Shown: positions 26,947 through 36,448 of the stretch, piece by piece
How positions within the stretch are numbered: position 1 is the first letter of the stretch
Layout: every line of letters begins with the position of its first letter
Source: Paenibacillus tritici
Lineage (GTDB): Bacteria > Bacillota > Bacilli > Paenibacillales > Paenibacillaceae
Length of the DNA stretch: 64,000 nt
Reading direction: 5' to 3'
NCBI RefSeq assembly: GCF_013204885.1
Contig: NZ_JABMKX010000006.1
Span: 330,579 to 394,578, forward strand
Program-made: the position numbers and the translations under genes
Notes under the pieces: generated by a model
Told to the model about the DNA's origin: nothing
What the model saw: only the letters and a program-made list of their open reading frames with translations
Databases searched by the model: none

Positions 26947-27792
26947 ATGAGTACTTCCGTAATAGAAACCAAAGGGTATCATTCCGGCGTTATGGCGCCT
27001 TTTATCCAGGAAATGTCCGAAATCACCCATCACATGTGGTCCTTGGGCTGGGATGAGCTGAACGGGGGCAATGTCAGTTATCTGCTGGATGAAGAAGAGG
27101 TTGCGAGGTATATCCATATCGGTGAGCCGCTGCGTACGATCAGCCTTACCTTCCCTGTAAGCGAGCTGGCAGGCAGGTACTTCATTGTAACCGGCTCCGG
27201 CAAATACTTCCGCAATGTGATCAAGGACCCGGAGGCTAATCTTGGAGTGCTTCGTGTCAGTGACAGCGGCGGGAGCGTGGAGGTACTGTGGGGTCTGCGT
27301 AACGGCGCGGTTCCGACAAGTGAGCTGGCTTCCCATTTCATGAGCCATATTGAACGGCTGAAGGTTGATCCTGCGCACCGTATCGTGCTGCACACCCATG
27401 CGACGAATGTGATTGCCATGACCTTTACCCATGATCTGGATGAGCTGAAATTCACCAAGACCCTGTGGGAAATGTGCACAGAATGTCTGGTTGTCTTCCC
27501 GGACGGTGTCAGCGTCATTCCCTGGATGGTGCCGGGCAGCAGTGCCATCGGCCGGGCTACGGCTGACAAAATGAAAGACTACCGCGTCGTCATCTGGCCG
27601 CAGCACGGAATCTTTGTGACCGGCGCGACGATGGACGCCACGTTCGGCCTGGTTGAAACGATTGAGAAGGCCGCGATTGTCTATAATCTGATCGGCGGAA
27701 GAGAGATCAGACAGAAGATTACCGATCAGCAGTTGGCTGATCTGGCTGCAGCCTTCCATGTCACTCCCAAAGCCGGTGTTCTGGATTTGTAG
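26947..27792 (+). CDS. rhaD: rhamnulose-1-phosphate aldolase
   Basis: Zinc class II aldolase that splits L-rhamnulose-1-phosphate into dihydroxyacetone phosphate and L-lactaldehyde. 281 aa. Zinc ligands are visible as [10 protein letters not shown] and the later [10 protein letters not shown]; the N-terminal [10 protein letters not shown] and the [10 protein letters not shown] phosphate-binding block are as in the family. Closes the rhaBAD operon, 64 bases after rhaA, with GGAGAG before the ATG. No lactaldehyde enzyme or rhamnose transporter lies in the window. Confidence 0.95.
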   Translation: MSTSVIETKGYHSGVMAPFIQEMSEITHHMWSLGWDELNGGNVSYLLDEEEVARYIHIGEPLRTISLTFPVSELAGRYFIVTGSGKYFRNVIKDPEANLGVLRVSDSGGSVEVLWGLRNGAVPTSELASHFMSHIERLKVDPAHRIVLHTHATNVIAMTFTHDLDELKFTKTLWEMCTECLVVFPDGVSVIPWMVPGSSAIGRATADKMKDYRVVIWPQHGIFVTGATMDATFGLVETIEKAAIVYNLIGGREIRQKITDQQLADLAAAFHVTPKAGVLDL

Positions 27793-27817
27793 ATTGGATA
27801 GAATATAATCTGCGGAT

Positions 27818-27873
27818 TTGCTTTTGCTGCTGAGAAGCGTCATAATATGCTTACTTAAAGTAATCATATTATG
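27818..27873 (+). promoter_or_regulatory. promoter with 33-bp palindromic operator before the Old Yellow Enzyme gene
   Basis: TTGCTT (27818), 17 bases, CATAAT (27841). The -10 box starts a near-perfect 33-bp palindrome (27841-27873): outer arms CATAATATG / CATATTATG, inner arms TTACTT / AAGTAA, one mismatched pair. Overlap with -10 and start point points to repression. Confidence 0.65.
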
Positions 27874-27888
27874 AAACGGAGGCAAATT

Positions 27889-28983
27889 ATGAACGTTGAT
27901 CCATTGTTTGAACCGTTTGAAGGCGGAGGCCTGTCGCTGAGCAACCGGGTAGTCATGGCACCCATGACACGTGCGCAGTCACCTGGAGGGGTAGCCGGAC
28001 CTGAGGTGGCGGCGTATTACCGCCGCCGGGCGGAAGGCGGAGTAGGCTTGATCGTTACCGAAGGCACAGCCATCAATCATCCGGCAGCGGTCAGCCATCA
28101 GGATATCCCGAATATTCACGGCGAAGCCTCCCTGGAGGGATGGGCGCAGGTCGTGCGGGAGGTGCACGCAGCCGGAGGCAAGATTATTCCTCAGCTATGG
28201 CATGTGGGTATGGCCCGCAGCATTGGTGACCTGCCCAACGCTTCGGCGCTGCCTATCGGCCCGTCCGGCCTTAACCTGGCCGGGGAGCAGGTTACCGAGC
28301 CGATGACCAAGAGCGAGATTCAGGGGATTGTCAGTGCCTTTGCCCAGGCGGCCAAGGATGCCAAAGCCATCGGCTTCGACGGCATTGAGCTCCATGGTGC
28401 CCACGGTTACCTGATCGACCAGTTCTTCTGGGAGAAGACCAACCGCCGGACCGATGAATACGGCGGGGATCTTGAAGCGCGGACCACGTTCGCAGTGGAA
28501 GTAATTGATGCCTGCCGCCGCGCGGTAGGACCGGATTTCCCGATTGTCCTCCGCTTCTCACAGTGGAAGGCCGGAGCCTATGACGCCAAGTTGGCAGAGA
28601 CCCCCGAAGACCTCGCCCGCTTCCTGACACCGCTCAGCAATGCGGGGGTGGATATCTTCCACTGCTCCACCCGGCGCTTCTGGGAGCCGGAATTCGCAGG
28701 CTCTGAGCTTAACCTGGCGGGCTGGACCAAGAAGATTACAGGCAAACCGACGATTACCGTAGGTTCTGTCGGCCTGGACAGCGCATTCACCAGTGCGGTT
28801 ACGGAGAAGAATGAGGATGACAACCTTGAGCGGCTGCTGCTGCGGCTGGATAAGGAAGAATTCGATCTGGTGGCGGTAGGCAGAGCCTTGATCAGCGATC
28901 CGGCTTGGCCTGCCAAAGTGCAGGCAGGCAAGACGGACGAGATTATTCCGTTCACCTCCGAGGCGACCAAGACTTTGTATTAA
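27889..28983 (+). CDS. NADH:flavin oxidoreductase, Old Yellow Enzyme family
   Basis: FMN enzyme of 364 aa, a TIM barrel related to 12-oxophytodienoate reductase and NADPH dehydrogenase. Blocks: NRVVMAPMTRAQSPGG at the N-terminus, IIPQLWHVGMAR, the active-site ELHGAHGYLIDQFFWEKTNR, DEYGGDLEAR and the C-terminal FDLVAVGRALISDPAWPAKV. These enzymes reduce activated double bonds such as quinones and enones. The ATG at 27889 (MNVDPLFEPF) follows CGGAGG; the upstream ATG at 27871 lies inside the palindrome. Single gene, probably induced by electrophiles through a repressor encoded elsewhere. Confidence 0.93.
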   Translation: MNVDPLFEPFEGGGLSLSNRVVMAPMTRAQSPGGVAGPEVAAYYRRRAEGGVGLIVTEGTAINHPAAVSHQDIPNIHGEASLEGWAQVVREVHAAGGKIIPQLWHVGMARSIGDLPNASALPIGPSGLNLAGEQVTEPMTKSEIQGIVSAFAQAAKDAKAIGFDGIELHGAHGYLIDQFFWEKTNRRTDEYGGDLEARTTFAVEVIDACRRAVGPDFPIVLRFSQWKAGAYDAKLAETPEDLARFLTPLSNAGVDIFHCSTRRFWEPEFAGSELNLAGWTKKITGKPTITVGSVGLDSAFTSAVTEKNEDDNLERLLLRLDKEEFDLVAVGRALISDPAWPAKVQAGKTDEIIPFTSEATKTLY

Positions 28984-29003
28984 TAGATAGAGCCTGACCG
29001 GTA

Positions 29004-29074
29004 ACACCCTATGCGATGCCATTCTGATAGACTTCAAGTTTATCCGCTATGGCTGCTCGCATGGGGTGTTTTTT
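29004..29074 (+). terminator. terminator after the Old Yellow Enzyme gene
   Basis: ACACCCTATGCGA / TCGCATGGGGTGT stem with one T-G pair, a loop of more than 40 bases and a six-T tail. The long loop makes it less typical. Confidence 0.6.
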
Positions 29075-29174
29075 GCGCGTGAATCTGAATAATGCCAATG
29101 TGCCAACACTCTTCTAGTATCTCTCGAATATTGCTATTAACGAGGCTGAATTTAGGTTGAGAGGAGAGCTGGCA

Positions 29175-30146
<972 letters not shown>

Positions 30147-30192
30147 GACTCCTTGCGGTAAGCTGACTGAACTGAATAAGTCCGGAACCCTA

Positions 30193-30490
30193 AAAAAAAC
30201 CAAACACAATTGGACTGGACGCACCGCGTAGGCCGAATGTAATCGAAAAACCAAACACAATTGGACTGGACGCACCGCGTAGGCCGAATGTAATCGGAAA
30301 ACCGAACACAATTGGACTGGGTGCGCCGCTTAAGCCGAATGTAATCGGAAAACCGAACACAATTGGACTGGGTGCGCCACGTAAGCCAAATGTAATCGGA
30401 AAACCGAACACAATTGGATTGGGTACGCCACGTAAGCCAAATGTAATCGGAAAACCGAACACAATTGGATTGGTAGCGCCGCGTAGGCCG
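30193..30490. repeat. 51-bp tandem repeat array 1
   Basis: Five full and one partial unit at an exact 51-bp period (unit marker CC at 30200, 30251, 30302, 30353, 30404, 30455). Each unit holds CGGAAAACCGAACACAATTG followed by a variable GACTGG-GCGCC-GTAAGCC-AATGTAAT part. Units 1-2 resemble each other, as do units 3-6. The 51-bp period keeps all reading frames open on the minus strand with a 17-residue period, but no start, ribosome site or stable frame supports a gene. The rest of the 550-base gap holds the miaB promoter. Confidence 0.9.
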
Positions 30491-30620
30491 TAGGCCGGAT
30501 GCCCCTGAAACGGATCGACCCTCTTATGAACGCCCTAGCCGTTCCTGCGTGCCCTGTCTTTCTGCTGATTGCGGGAAGGCTTTTCTTTTGCGGAGATCCT
30601 GTATCTGAGAATGGATTAAC

Positions 30621-30649
30621 TTGGGAGCGCTATGATATAATTTTACATT
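30621..30649 (+). promoter_or_regulatory. likely sigma-A promoter of miaB-ricA
   Basis: TTGGGA, 17 bases, TACATT, 47 bases before the miaB ATG. An alternative extended -10, TGATATAAT, lies within the spacer. Confidence 0.45.
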
Positions 30650-30696
30650 AGTGAAGCCTATGAATTGAAGCAAATCCACAGAGGACGTGATGCAGC

Positions 30697-32283
30697 ATGG
30701 CGAAGGGGAATAACGGTTCCACGGACATGAACTCCGCTCAGGGGAGCAAGGACTACTCTAAATATTTCGATTATAGCGATGCCAGAATCATCAGCGAATC
30801 CGAGGGCAAGACCACCTACCGGATCAAAGGCAGAAACGTGCAGATCAACAGCCAGCCCGATTATAAAGAAGGCAAGCGCCGGGGCAAGGAAGAGATTGAG
30901 GTCCACTATCATTTCGAGATTCCGCCGGAGATGGAGGATTTCGGACGCGGCAAAACCTATCATATCACCACCTACGGCTGCCAGATGAATGAACACGATA
31001 CCGAGACGATGAAGGGGATGCTGGAGCAATTGGGCTACCGGGCGGCGGAAGACCGCAGAGAGGCGGATATCATTCTGCTGAATACCTGTGCGATCCGCGA
31101 GAATGCGGAAGATAAGGTGTTCGGGGAGCTGGGCCATCTCAAGACCCTGAAGCTGGAGAAGCCGGGCCTGCTGCTCGGGATCTGCGGCTGCATGTCCCAG
31201 GAGGAGGGCGTGGTCAACCGGATTATGGCGCGGCACAGCTTCGTGGATCTGATCTTTGGTACGCACAATATTCACCGGCTGCCGGAGCTGATTAAGGAAG
31301 CGGTGTTCAGCCGGGAGCTGGTGATCGAGGTCTGGTCCAAGGAAGGCGACATCATCGAGAACCTGCCGAAGAAGCGGGAAGGGCTGCGCGCCTGGGTGAA
31401 CATCATGTACGGCTGTGACAAGTTCTGTACCTACTGCATTGTGCCGTTCACGCGGGGCAAAGAGCGCAGCAGACGTCCGGAGGATGTCATTGCCGAGGTG
31501 CGGGAGCTGGCCCGTCAGGGCTTCAAGGAAGTGACGCTGCTGGGGCAGAATGTTAACGCCTACGGGAAGGATTTCACAGACATCGACTATACCTTCGGCG
31601 ACCTGATGGACGACATGCGGCGGATCGACCTTCCGCGTATCCGGTTCATGACCTCGCATCCGCGTGATTTTGATGATAAATTGATTCATGTGCTGGGTAA
31701 AGGCGGCAATCTGGTGGAGCATATCCATCTGCCGGTGCAGTCGGGAAGTACCGCGGTGCTGAAGCGGATGAGCCGCAAGTATACCCGTGAAGGGTACCTG
31801 GAGCTGGTCCGCAAGATCAAGGCAGGCGTGCCGGACGCGGTGCTGACGACGGATATTATTGTCGGCTTCCCCGGAGAAACGGAGGAGCAGTTCGAGGAGA
31901 CACTGTCCCTGGTGCGCGAAGTAGGGTATGATATGGCGTATACCTTCATTTATTCTCCGCGCGAAGGTACACCTGCTGCTGCCATGGAGGATAATGTTCC
32001 ATCAGAAGTCAAGAGCGTGCGTCTGCAGCGCCTTAACGATCTGATCAAAGCGCAGAGCCGGCTGGGGAATGAGCGGATGCTGGGCAAGCTGGTCGAGGTT
32101 CTGGTGGAAGGCGAGAGCAAGAATAATGCCCGGATGCTGGCCGGACGTACCCGTGACAGTAAGCTGGTGCATTTTGAAGGCCCGTCATCTCTTATCGGTA
32201 CGCTGGTGCAGGTGAGAATCACAGATGCGAAGACATGGTACATCAAAGGGGACTATCAGGCGGAAGCCGCAGCGGTCCTCTAA
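30697..32283 (+). CDS. miaB: tRNA-2-methylthio-N6-dimethylallyladenosine synthase
   Basis: Radical-SAM methylthiotransferase that adds a methylthio group to i6A37 of tRNAs reading UNN codons. 528 aa. An N-terminal UPF0004 domain has three cluster cysteines ([27 protein letters not shown]), the radical-SAM triad is in [17 protein letters not shown], and a C-terminal TRAM domain is present ([20 protein letters not shown]). A longer N-terminal extension than in E. coli is usual in Bacilli. ricA follows 24 bases on, the gene order of Bacillus subtilis. Confidence 0.97.
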   Translation: MAKGNNGSTDMNSAQGSKDYSKYFDYSDARIISESEGKTTYRIKGRNVQINSQPDYKEGKRRGKEEIEVHYHFEIPPEMEDFGRGKTYHITTYGCQMNEHDTETMKGMLEQLGYRAAEDRREADIILLNTCAIRENAEDKVFGELGHLKTLKLEKPGLLLGICGCMSQEEGVVNRIMARHSFVDLIFGTHNIHRLPELIKEAVFSRELVIEVWSKEGDIIENLPKKREGLRAWVNIMYGCDKFCTYCIVPFTRGKERSRRPEDVIAEVRELARQGFKEVTLLGQNVNAYGKDFTDIDYTFGDLMDDMRRIDLPRIRFMTSHPRDFDDKLIHVLGKGGNLVEHIHLPVQSGSTAVLKRMSRKYTREGYLELVRKIKAGVPDAVLTTDIIVGFPGETEEQFEETLSLVREVGYDMAYTFIYSPREGTPAAAMEDNVPSEVKSVRLQRLNDLIKAQSRLGNERMLGKLVEVLVEGESKNNARMLAGRTRDSKLVHFEGPSSLIGTLVQVRITDAKTWYIKGDYQAEAAAVL

Positions 32284-32307
32284 TTATAGAGAAATGGGGC
32301 GAGAAGA

Positions 32308-32760
32308 ATGAGCCAGGAAGAAGCACGTTTGAATGAATATGGCATGCAGACCCACCATACCCGCGATCTGATCGTACGTGAAGATATTATGGGCAAAGCC
32401 AAGGATCTGGCTGCTCTCATCTCCACGAGTGAGGAGGTCCGCCATTTCCAGCAGGCCGAGCAGAAGATTCTGAATCACGAGCGTGTGCAGGGGCTCATTG
32501 CAACCATTAAGAAGAAGCAGAAGGAGATTGTGGCCTTCGAGAGCTTCAAGAATCAGGCGATGGTAGAGAAGATAGAACGTGAAATCGAAGTGCTGCAGGA
32601 TGAGATCGACAGTATCCCGGTAGTGAACGAGTTCCAGCAGAGCCAGAGCGATATCAATTATCTGCTGCAGATGGTCATTTCCGTCATTAGGGATACCGTC
32701 TCCGATAAAATCAATGTGGAAGCAGGCACCGAAGCGCCGCCATCCACTTGCGGTGATTAA
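32308..32760 (+). CDS. ricA: RicA (YmcA), YlbF-family RNA-processing regulator
   Basis: Protein of 150 aa of the YlbF/YmcA helical family, directly behind miaB as in B. subtilis. There RicA works with RicF and RicT in a complex carrying iron-sulfur clusters that directs RNase Y cleavage of mRNAs and promotes competence, sporulation and biofilm. The helical core with FQQAEQKILNHERVQGLIAT and the C-terminal Cys (STCGD, matching the cluster-binding C-terminal Cys) are visible. An N-terminal extension of about 28 residues precedes the usual start (IMGKAKDLAALI). Confidence 0.85.
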   Translation: MSQEEARLNEYGMQTHHTRDLIVREDIMGKAKDLAALISTSEEVRHFQQAEQKILNHERVQGLIATIKKKQKEIVAFESFKNQAMVEKIEREIEVLQDEIDSIPVVNEFQQSQSDINYLLQMVISVIRDTVSDKINVEAGTEAPPSTCGD

Positions 32761-32821
32761 GGAATATCTCCGGGGCGGATGTGAATCCGTCCCTTTTTAC
32801 ATATCTGCGGCCGGCTCGCGG

Positions 32822-32864
32822 TTGATTTTGGGCAGACAGGTTTGGTACATTAAAAGATACGAAC
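32822..32864 (+). promoter_or_regulatory. promoter and possible NrtR-type operator of the NAD-salvage genes
   Basis: TTGATT (32822), 18 bases, TACATT (32846). An imperfect inverted repeat, GTTTGGTA and TACGAAC around ATTAAAAGA (32840-32864), covers the -10 box and could bind the NUDIX-type regulator encoded next. The operator assignment is a guess from position. Confidence 0.35.
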
Positions 32865-32897
32865 AACAACAATAGCTGCGGCAAAGGATGATATATA

Positions 32898-33668
32898 GTG
32901 AGTGAGAACGCGGAACCAACCTATAACGCCAAAAAATATCGCACTCCGGATGGTGTTCCGGCGGATATTGTCATGTTTACGCTGACCAAACGCGAACGGA
33001 AGACCGTTACGAAGACCCTTCCTCTGCGGGAGCTGAAGGTGATGCTGGTCCGGCGCAAAAAATGGCCGTGTGCGGGCATGTGGGCCCTGCCGGGCGGCTT
33101 CTGCCAGGAGGATGAGTCGATTTACGATGCGGCTACACGCGAGCTCAAGGAAGAAACGGGCGTAGACGGCGGACATTTGGAATATCTCGGCGTCTATAGC
33201 CAGCCGGGCCGTGATCCGCGCGGCTGGATCATCAGCCATGCTTTTTTCGCCCTGGTAGAGGAGTGGATGCTGGAGCAGCGGCAGGCCTCGGATGATGCAG
33301 GTGAGGTAGGCCTGTTCACCCTGCAGGAAGCGCTGGAGGAGCTGGAGCTGGCGTTCGACCACCATGATATCATTACCGACGCTTACCTGCGGATTCAGCA
33401 GCAGATGCTGCAGACCACGATTGCCCGGCAGTTTCTGCCCCGTCATTTCACGCTGAGTGAGCTGTATCAGGTCATCCAGACAGTCGTGCCTGAATTCAAG
33501 GAACCGAATTTTATCCGCAAAATTACGTCAACACGCAGCCGTCAGGGTATATTAAAAGAAGTGAGCGATGAAGAAGGCAATCCGCTCAGCTCCAATCAAT
33601 ATTCCCAGCGTCCGGCACAGCTCTATATGTTTACAGATCATGAGCCGTTATTATCCATCTATACTTAA
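32898..33668 (+). CDS. NUDIX-domain protein with C-terminal winged helix (NrtR-like)
   Basis: Protein of 256 aa: a NUDIX domain (about 20-150; GGFCQEDESIYDAATRELKEETGV is close to the catalytic NUDIX box, with the RELKEETG core intact) followed by a winged-helix-like domain (about 175-235, FTLSELYQVIQTVVPEFKEPNFIRKI). This is the build of NrtR regulators, which sense ADP-ribose-type NAD metabolites and repress NAD genes. The intact box means hydrolase activity cannot be excluded. GTG start after AAGGATGA. Placement directly before pncA and pncB supports an NAD-salvage role. Confidence 0.82.
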   Translation: MSENAEPTYNAKKYRTPDGVPADIVMFTLTKRERKTVTKTLPLRELKVMLVRRKKWPCAGMWALPGGFCQEDESIYDAATRELKEETGVDGGHLEYLGVYSQPGRDPRGWIISHAFFALVEEWMLEQRQASDDAGEVGLFTLQEALEELELAFDHHDIITDAYLRIQQQMLQTTIARQFLPRHFTLSELYQVIQTVVPEFKEPNFIRKITSTRSRQGILKEVSDEEGNPLSSNQYSQRPAQLYMFTDHEPLLSIYT

Positions 33669-33716
33669 GCTTCCCTAAGCTTAAGCCTACTTCACTTTTA
33701 GGAGGTTACCCTGCCC

Positions 33717-34259
33717 ATGAGAGCACTGATTGTTATTGATTTCACCAATGATTTTATTGACGGGAATCTGCCTGTAGGCCAGCCCGGCATTGATATTGCG
33801 CCCAGAGTAAGCGAGCTTACGGAGCAATTCGTGCAGAGCGGGGATTATGTCGTGATGGCGGTAGACTTGCACGAAGCCAATGATCCGCACCATCCGGAGA
33901 GCAAGCTGTTTCCGCCCCATAATCTGCGGGGAAGCCGGGGGCGTGAGCTGTACGGCACCCTGAAGGCTGTATACGAGGAGAACCGCGAAGCGATCACCTG
34001 GATGGACAAAACGCGGTACAGCGCCTTCTGCGGCACAGATCTTGCGCTCAAGCTGCGTGAACGGGGCATTACCGAGCTTCACCTGATCGGGGTATGTACT
34101 GATATCTGTGTGCTTCATACCGCAGTGGATGCCTACAACAACGGCTTTGCCATTACGGTGCATGAGGATGCAGTAGCCAGCTTCAATCCGGGCGGCCATG
34201 TGTGGGCGCTGGGACACTTCACCGGAAGTCTCGGGGCGAAGGTCGTCAAGGCGGAATAG
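33717..34259 (+). CDS. pncA: nicotinamidase
   Basis: Isochorismatase-fold amidase (180 aa) that converts nicotinamide to nicotinate. The catalytic triad is visible as Asp8 (VIDFTNDF), Lys98 (WMDKTRYSAF) and Cys131 (GVCTDICVLH); metal ligands Asp50, His52 and His68 lie in VDLHEANDPHHPESKLFPPH. AGGAGG before the ATG. Followed by pncB, so the two enzymes carry nicotinamide to nicotinate mononucleotide. Confidence 0.93.
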   Translation: MRALIVIDFTNDFIDGNLPVGQPGIDIAPRVSELTEQFVQSGDYVVMAVDLHEANDPHHPESKLFPPHNLRGSRGRELYGTLKAVYEENREAITWMDKTRYSAFCGTDLALKLRERGITELHLIGVCTDICVLHTAVDAYNNGFAITVHEDAVASFNPGGHVWALGHFTGSLGAKVVKAE

Positions 34260-34326
34260 AGATTCGTGGAACAATATAGCAAGGGCTGAGTTTAATACAA
34301 CAGTGTAACTACTAGGAGATGAAGAC

Positions 34327-35778
34327 TTGAGGAGAGAACTTGCGCTACATACAGATAAATATCAGATTAATATGATGTACGCCCACTGGGTGAATGGTAC
34401 ACACAAGCGCAAAGCGGTGTTCGAAGCCTACTTCCGCAGGCTGCCGTTCGGCAACGGGTTCGCTGTATTTGCCGGTCTGGAGCGGATTGCCCAGTACATT
34501 GCCGAGCTGCGGTTCACGGAAGAGGATATCCGTTACTTGTCGGAGCAGGAAGAGGACTATGCACCGGCCTTCCTGGAGGAGCTGCTGCAGTTCCATTTCC
34601 AGGGCAGCCTTCATTCCATGAAGGAAGGTGCACTTGTCTTCCCGGATGAACCGCTGATCCGTGTGGAAGGCACGATTATGGAAGCACAGCTGGTAGAGAC
34701 CGCGATTCTGAACTTCATGAACTATCAGACGCTGATCGCTACCAAGGCCTCCCGGATCAAGCAGGTAGCCCCGAATGACACGCTGCTTGAGTTCGGAACG
34801 CGGCGTGCGCAGGAAGCAGATGCCGCCGTATGGGGAGCCCGTGCTGCTTATGTGGGCGGCTTCCATGCGACCTCCAATATGCTGGCCGGCAAAAAGTTCG
34901 GCATCCCCACGAAGGGCACCCATGCCCATTCCTGGGTGCAGAGCTTCCCAAGCGAGCAGGAAGCCTTCGACGCCTATGCCAGAGTCATGCCCGACAATGT
35001 TACCCTGCTGGTGGATACCTTCGATACCCTGCGCAGCGGGGTGCCGAATGCGATTAACACGGCGAAGAAGCTGGAGGCGCAGGGCAAGAGGATGAACGGC
35101 ATCCGGCTGGACAGCGGGGACTTGGCGTATCTGTCCCGCCAGGCCCGTCAGATGCTGGATGAAGCCGGGCTGCAATATGTGAAGATCGTGGCTTCCAATG
35201 ACCTGGATGAGAACACCATTATGGACCTCAAGGCACAGGGGGCAGCGATTGACACATGGGGGGTCGGAACCCAGCTCATCACCGCGGCGGATCAGCCTTC
35301 TCTGGGCGGTGTCTATAAGCTGGTCGAGATTGAAGCTCCAAACGGTGAGATGATTCCCACCATCAAAATCTCTTCCAATCCCGAGAAGGTATCCACTCCC
35401 GGTAAAAAGGAAGTCTACCGTATTATCGGGCAGAAAGGAAAAGCGTTGGCCGATTATATCAGCTTCGCCGGGGAGGAGGCACCGCGCAATGGTGTCCGGC
35501 TGAAGCTGTTCAATCCGCTGCATCCATATATGAAGAAGCATGTGGAGCGCTACGAGGCTCTGCGGATGCTGGAGCCGATTGTGGTGAACGGCTTCCAGGT
35601 CTATACCCTGCCGGATCTGGCGGAGATCCGCCGTTATCATCAGGAGCAGCTCGACCTGTTCTGGCCGGAATACCTGCGTAAGCTCAACCCGGAAGTCTTC
35701 CGCGTGAACCTGAGTGAACCTTTATGGACACGCAAGCAGCAGCTGATTGCGGAGCATATGATTACGGATATGGAATAG
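34327..35778 (+). CDS. pncB: nicotinate phosphoribosyltransferase
   Basis: Makes nicotinate mononucleotide from nicotinate and phosphoribosyl pyrophosphate, the committed salvage step to NAD. 483 aa. Family blocks: [15 protein letters not shown] at the N-terminus, [20 protein letters not shown], the [11 protein letters not shown] loop with the phosphorylated His, [12 protein letters not shown], and [20 protein letters not shown]. The start is a TTG at 34327, 7 bases after AGGAGA; no ATG gives a better N-terminus. Ends at a strong terminator. Confidence 0.95.
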   Translation: MRRELALHTDKYQINMMYAHWVNGTHKRKAVFEAYFRRLPFGNGFAVFAGLERIAQYIAELRFTEEDIRYLSEQEEDYAPAFLEELLQFHFQGSLHSMKEGALVFPDEPLIRVEGTIMEAQLVETAILNFMNYQTLIATKASRIKQVAPNDTLLEFGTRRAQEADAAVWGARAAYVGGFHATSNMLAGKKFGIPTKGTHAHSWVQSFPSEQEAFDAYARVMPDNVTLLVDTFDTLRSGVPNAINTAKKLEAQGKRMNGIRLDSGDLAYLSRQARQMLDEAGLQYVKIVASNDLDENTIMDLKAQGAAIDTWGVGTQLITAADQPSLGGVYKLVEIEAPNGEMIPTIKISSNPEKVSTPGKKEVYRIIGQKGKALADYISFAGEEAPRNGVRLKLFNPLHPYMKKHVERYEALRMLEPIVVNGFQVYTLPDLAEIRRYHQEQLDLFWPEYLRKLNPEVFRVNLSEPLWTRKQQLIAEHMITDME

Positions 35779-35799
35779 AGCAACATTGATGTATCTAGC

Positions 35800-35846
35800 A
35801 GCCCTCTCAGACCGTGGGAATTCCGCGGCCTGAGAGGGCTTTTATT
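35800..35846 (+). terminator. terminator of the NAD-salvage genes
   Basis: AGCCCTCTCAG / CTGAGAGGGCT perfect stem with a 19-base loop containing a second small hairpin, then TTTTATT. Confidence 0.85.
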
Positions 35847-35947
35847 GGATTTATAGGCTTCAAAGCTATAAAAGTTCAAAAGTTCCTTCTATTACTTTCC
35901 GCGCTGAAACGGCTACGCTGTCCTTCTAAGGATGGCGTAGCCGTTAC

Positions 35948-36180
35948 TACTGGTGGATAAGCCCTCCTGTGGTGCGGGAGAGTGTAGGTGGATTTATTCC
36001 ACTTGATGATGTGCGGATGAATCGTTATGCGGCAGCAGGTGGATTAACAGCACTTAAAAAGACACATTTTATTCAAACTAGCCGATAAGTACAATAGCAG
36101 ATGCTGTTTATCCACTTGTTGCGGAACATCCTTCGAAAATCGGCGAAATAAGCTACATTATTCCACTTGCTGATGCGGCG
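35948..36180. repeat. degenerate repeat region with TCCACTTG motifs
   Basis: In the 670-base gap before the GH8 gene, related motifs recur in both orientations: TTATTCCACTTGATGATG (35994), GGCAGCAGGTGGATTAACAG (36030, inverted), GTTTATCCACTTGTTGCGG (36106) and CATTATTCCACTTGCTGATG (36156). The last two are 51 bases apart, the same period as the two clear arrays of this window. Copies are too diverged to call a clean array. Confidence 0.5.
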
Positions 36181-36239
36181 CCCGGGAAATCTTCTGCGCA
36201 TTCACCCAATTACGGTTCCTCCTCATGTATAGCAGATAT

Positions 36240-36252
36240 TATGTTAAACATA
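36240..36252. promoter_or_regulatory. palindrome upstream of GH8 promoter
   Basis: TATGTTAAACATA, a perfect palindrome about a central base, 78 bases before the -35 box. It could be a regulator site; nothing else supports this. Confidence 0.3.
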
Positions 36253-36329
36253 GTAGATTAGTCCGGCCCGCTTCAACCGGCACGAACATAGGAGAGGATT
36301 CAGCAGCATACGACGGGACCATCTGCTCA

Positions 36330-36358
36330 TTGACAGCAAGCCGCTGGAATAATATATT
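36330..36358 (+). promoter_or_regulatory. sigma-A promoter of the GH8 gene
   Basis: TTGACA, 17 bases, TATATT: perfect -35 box, one mismatch in -10, ideal spacing, about 90 bases before the start codon. Confidence 0.75.
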
Positions 36359-36448
36359 AAATGTGTTCATATTTACAAATATGGAAGAAAGAGTTCGAAT
36401 CTTGCAATTCTCTGCCTGATCCACCAACCAACGAGGAGTGAATGGGTT

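Noticed and set aside
30190..30462. 90-codon minus-strand frame made of 17-residue repeats in array 1
   Set aside because: It follows from a 51-bp repeat being a multiple of three. No ribosome site, and several other frames of the same array are equally open.
30193..30490. CRISPR array
   Set aside because: Units are continuous tandem repeats with graded divergence; there is no constant repeat alternating with unique spacers and no cas gene.
36225..36419. 64-codon frame upstream of the GH8 gene
   Set aside because: No ribosome site, and it spans the GH8 promoter and a palindrome.
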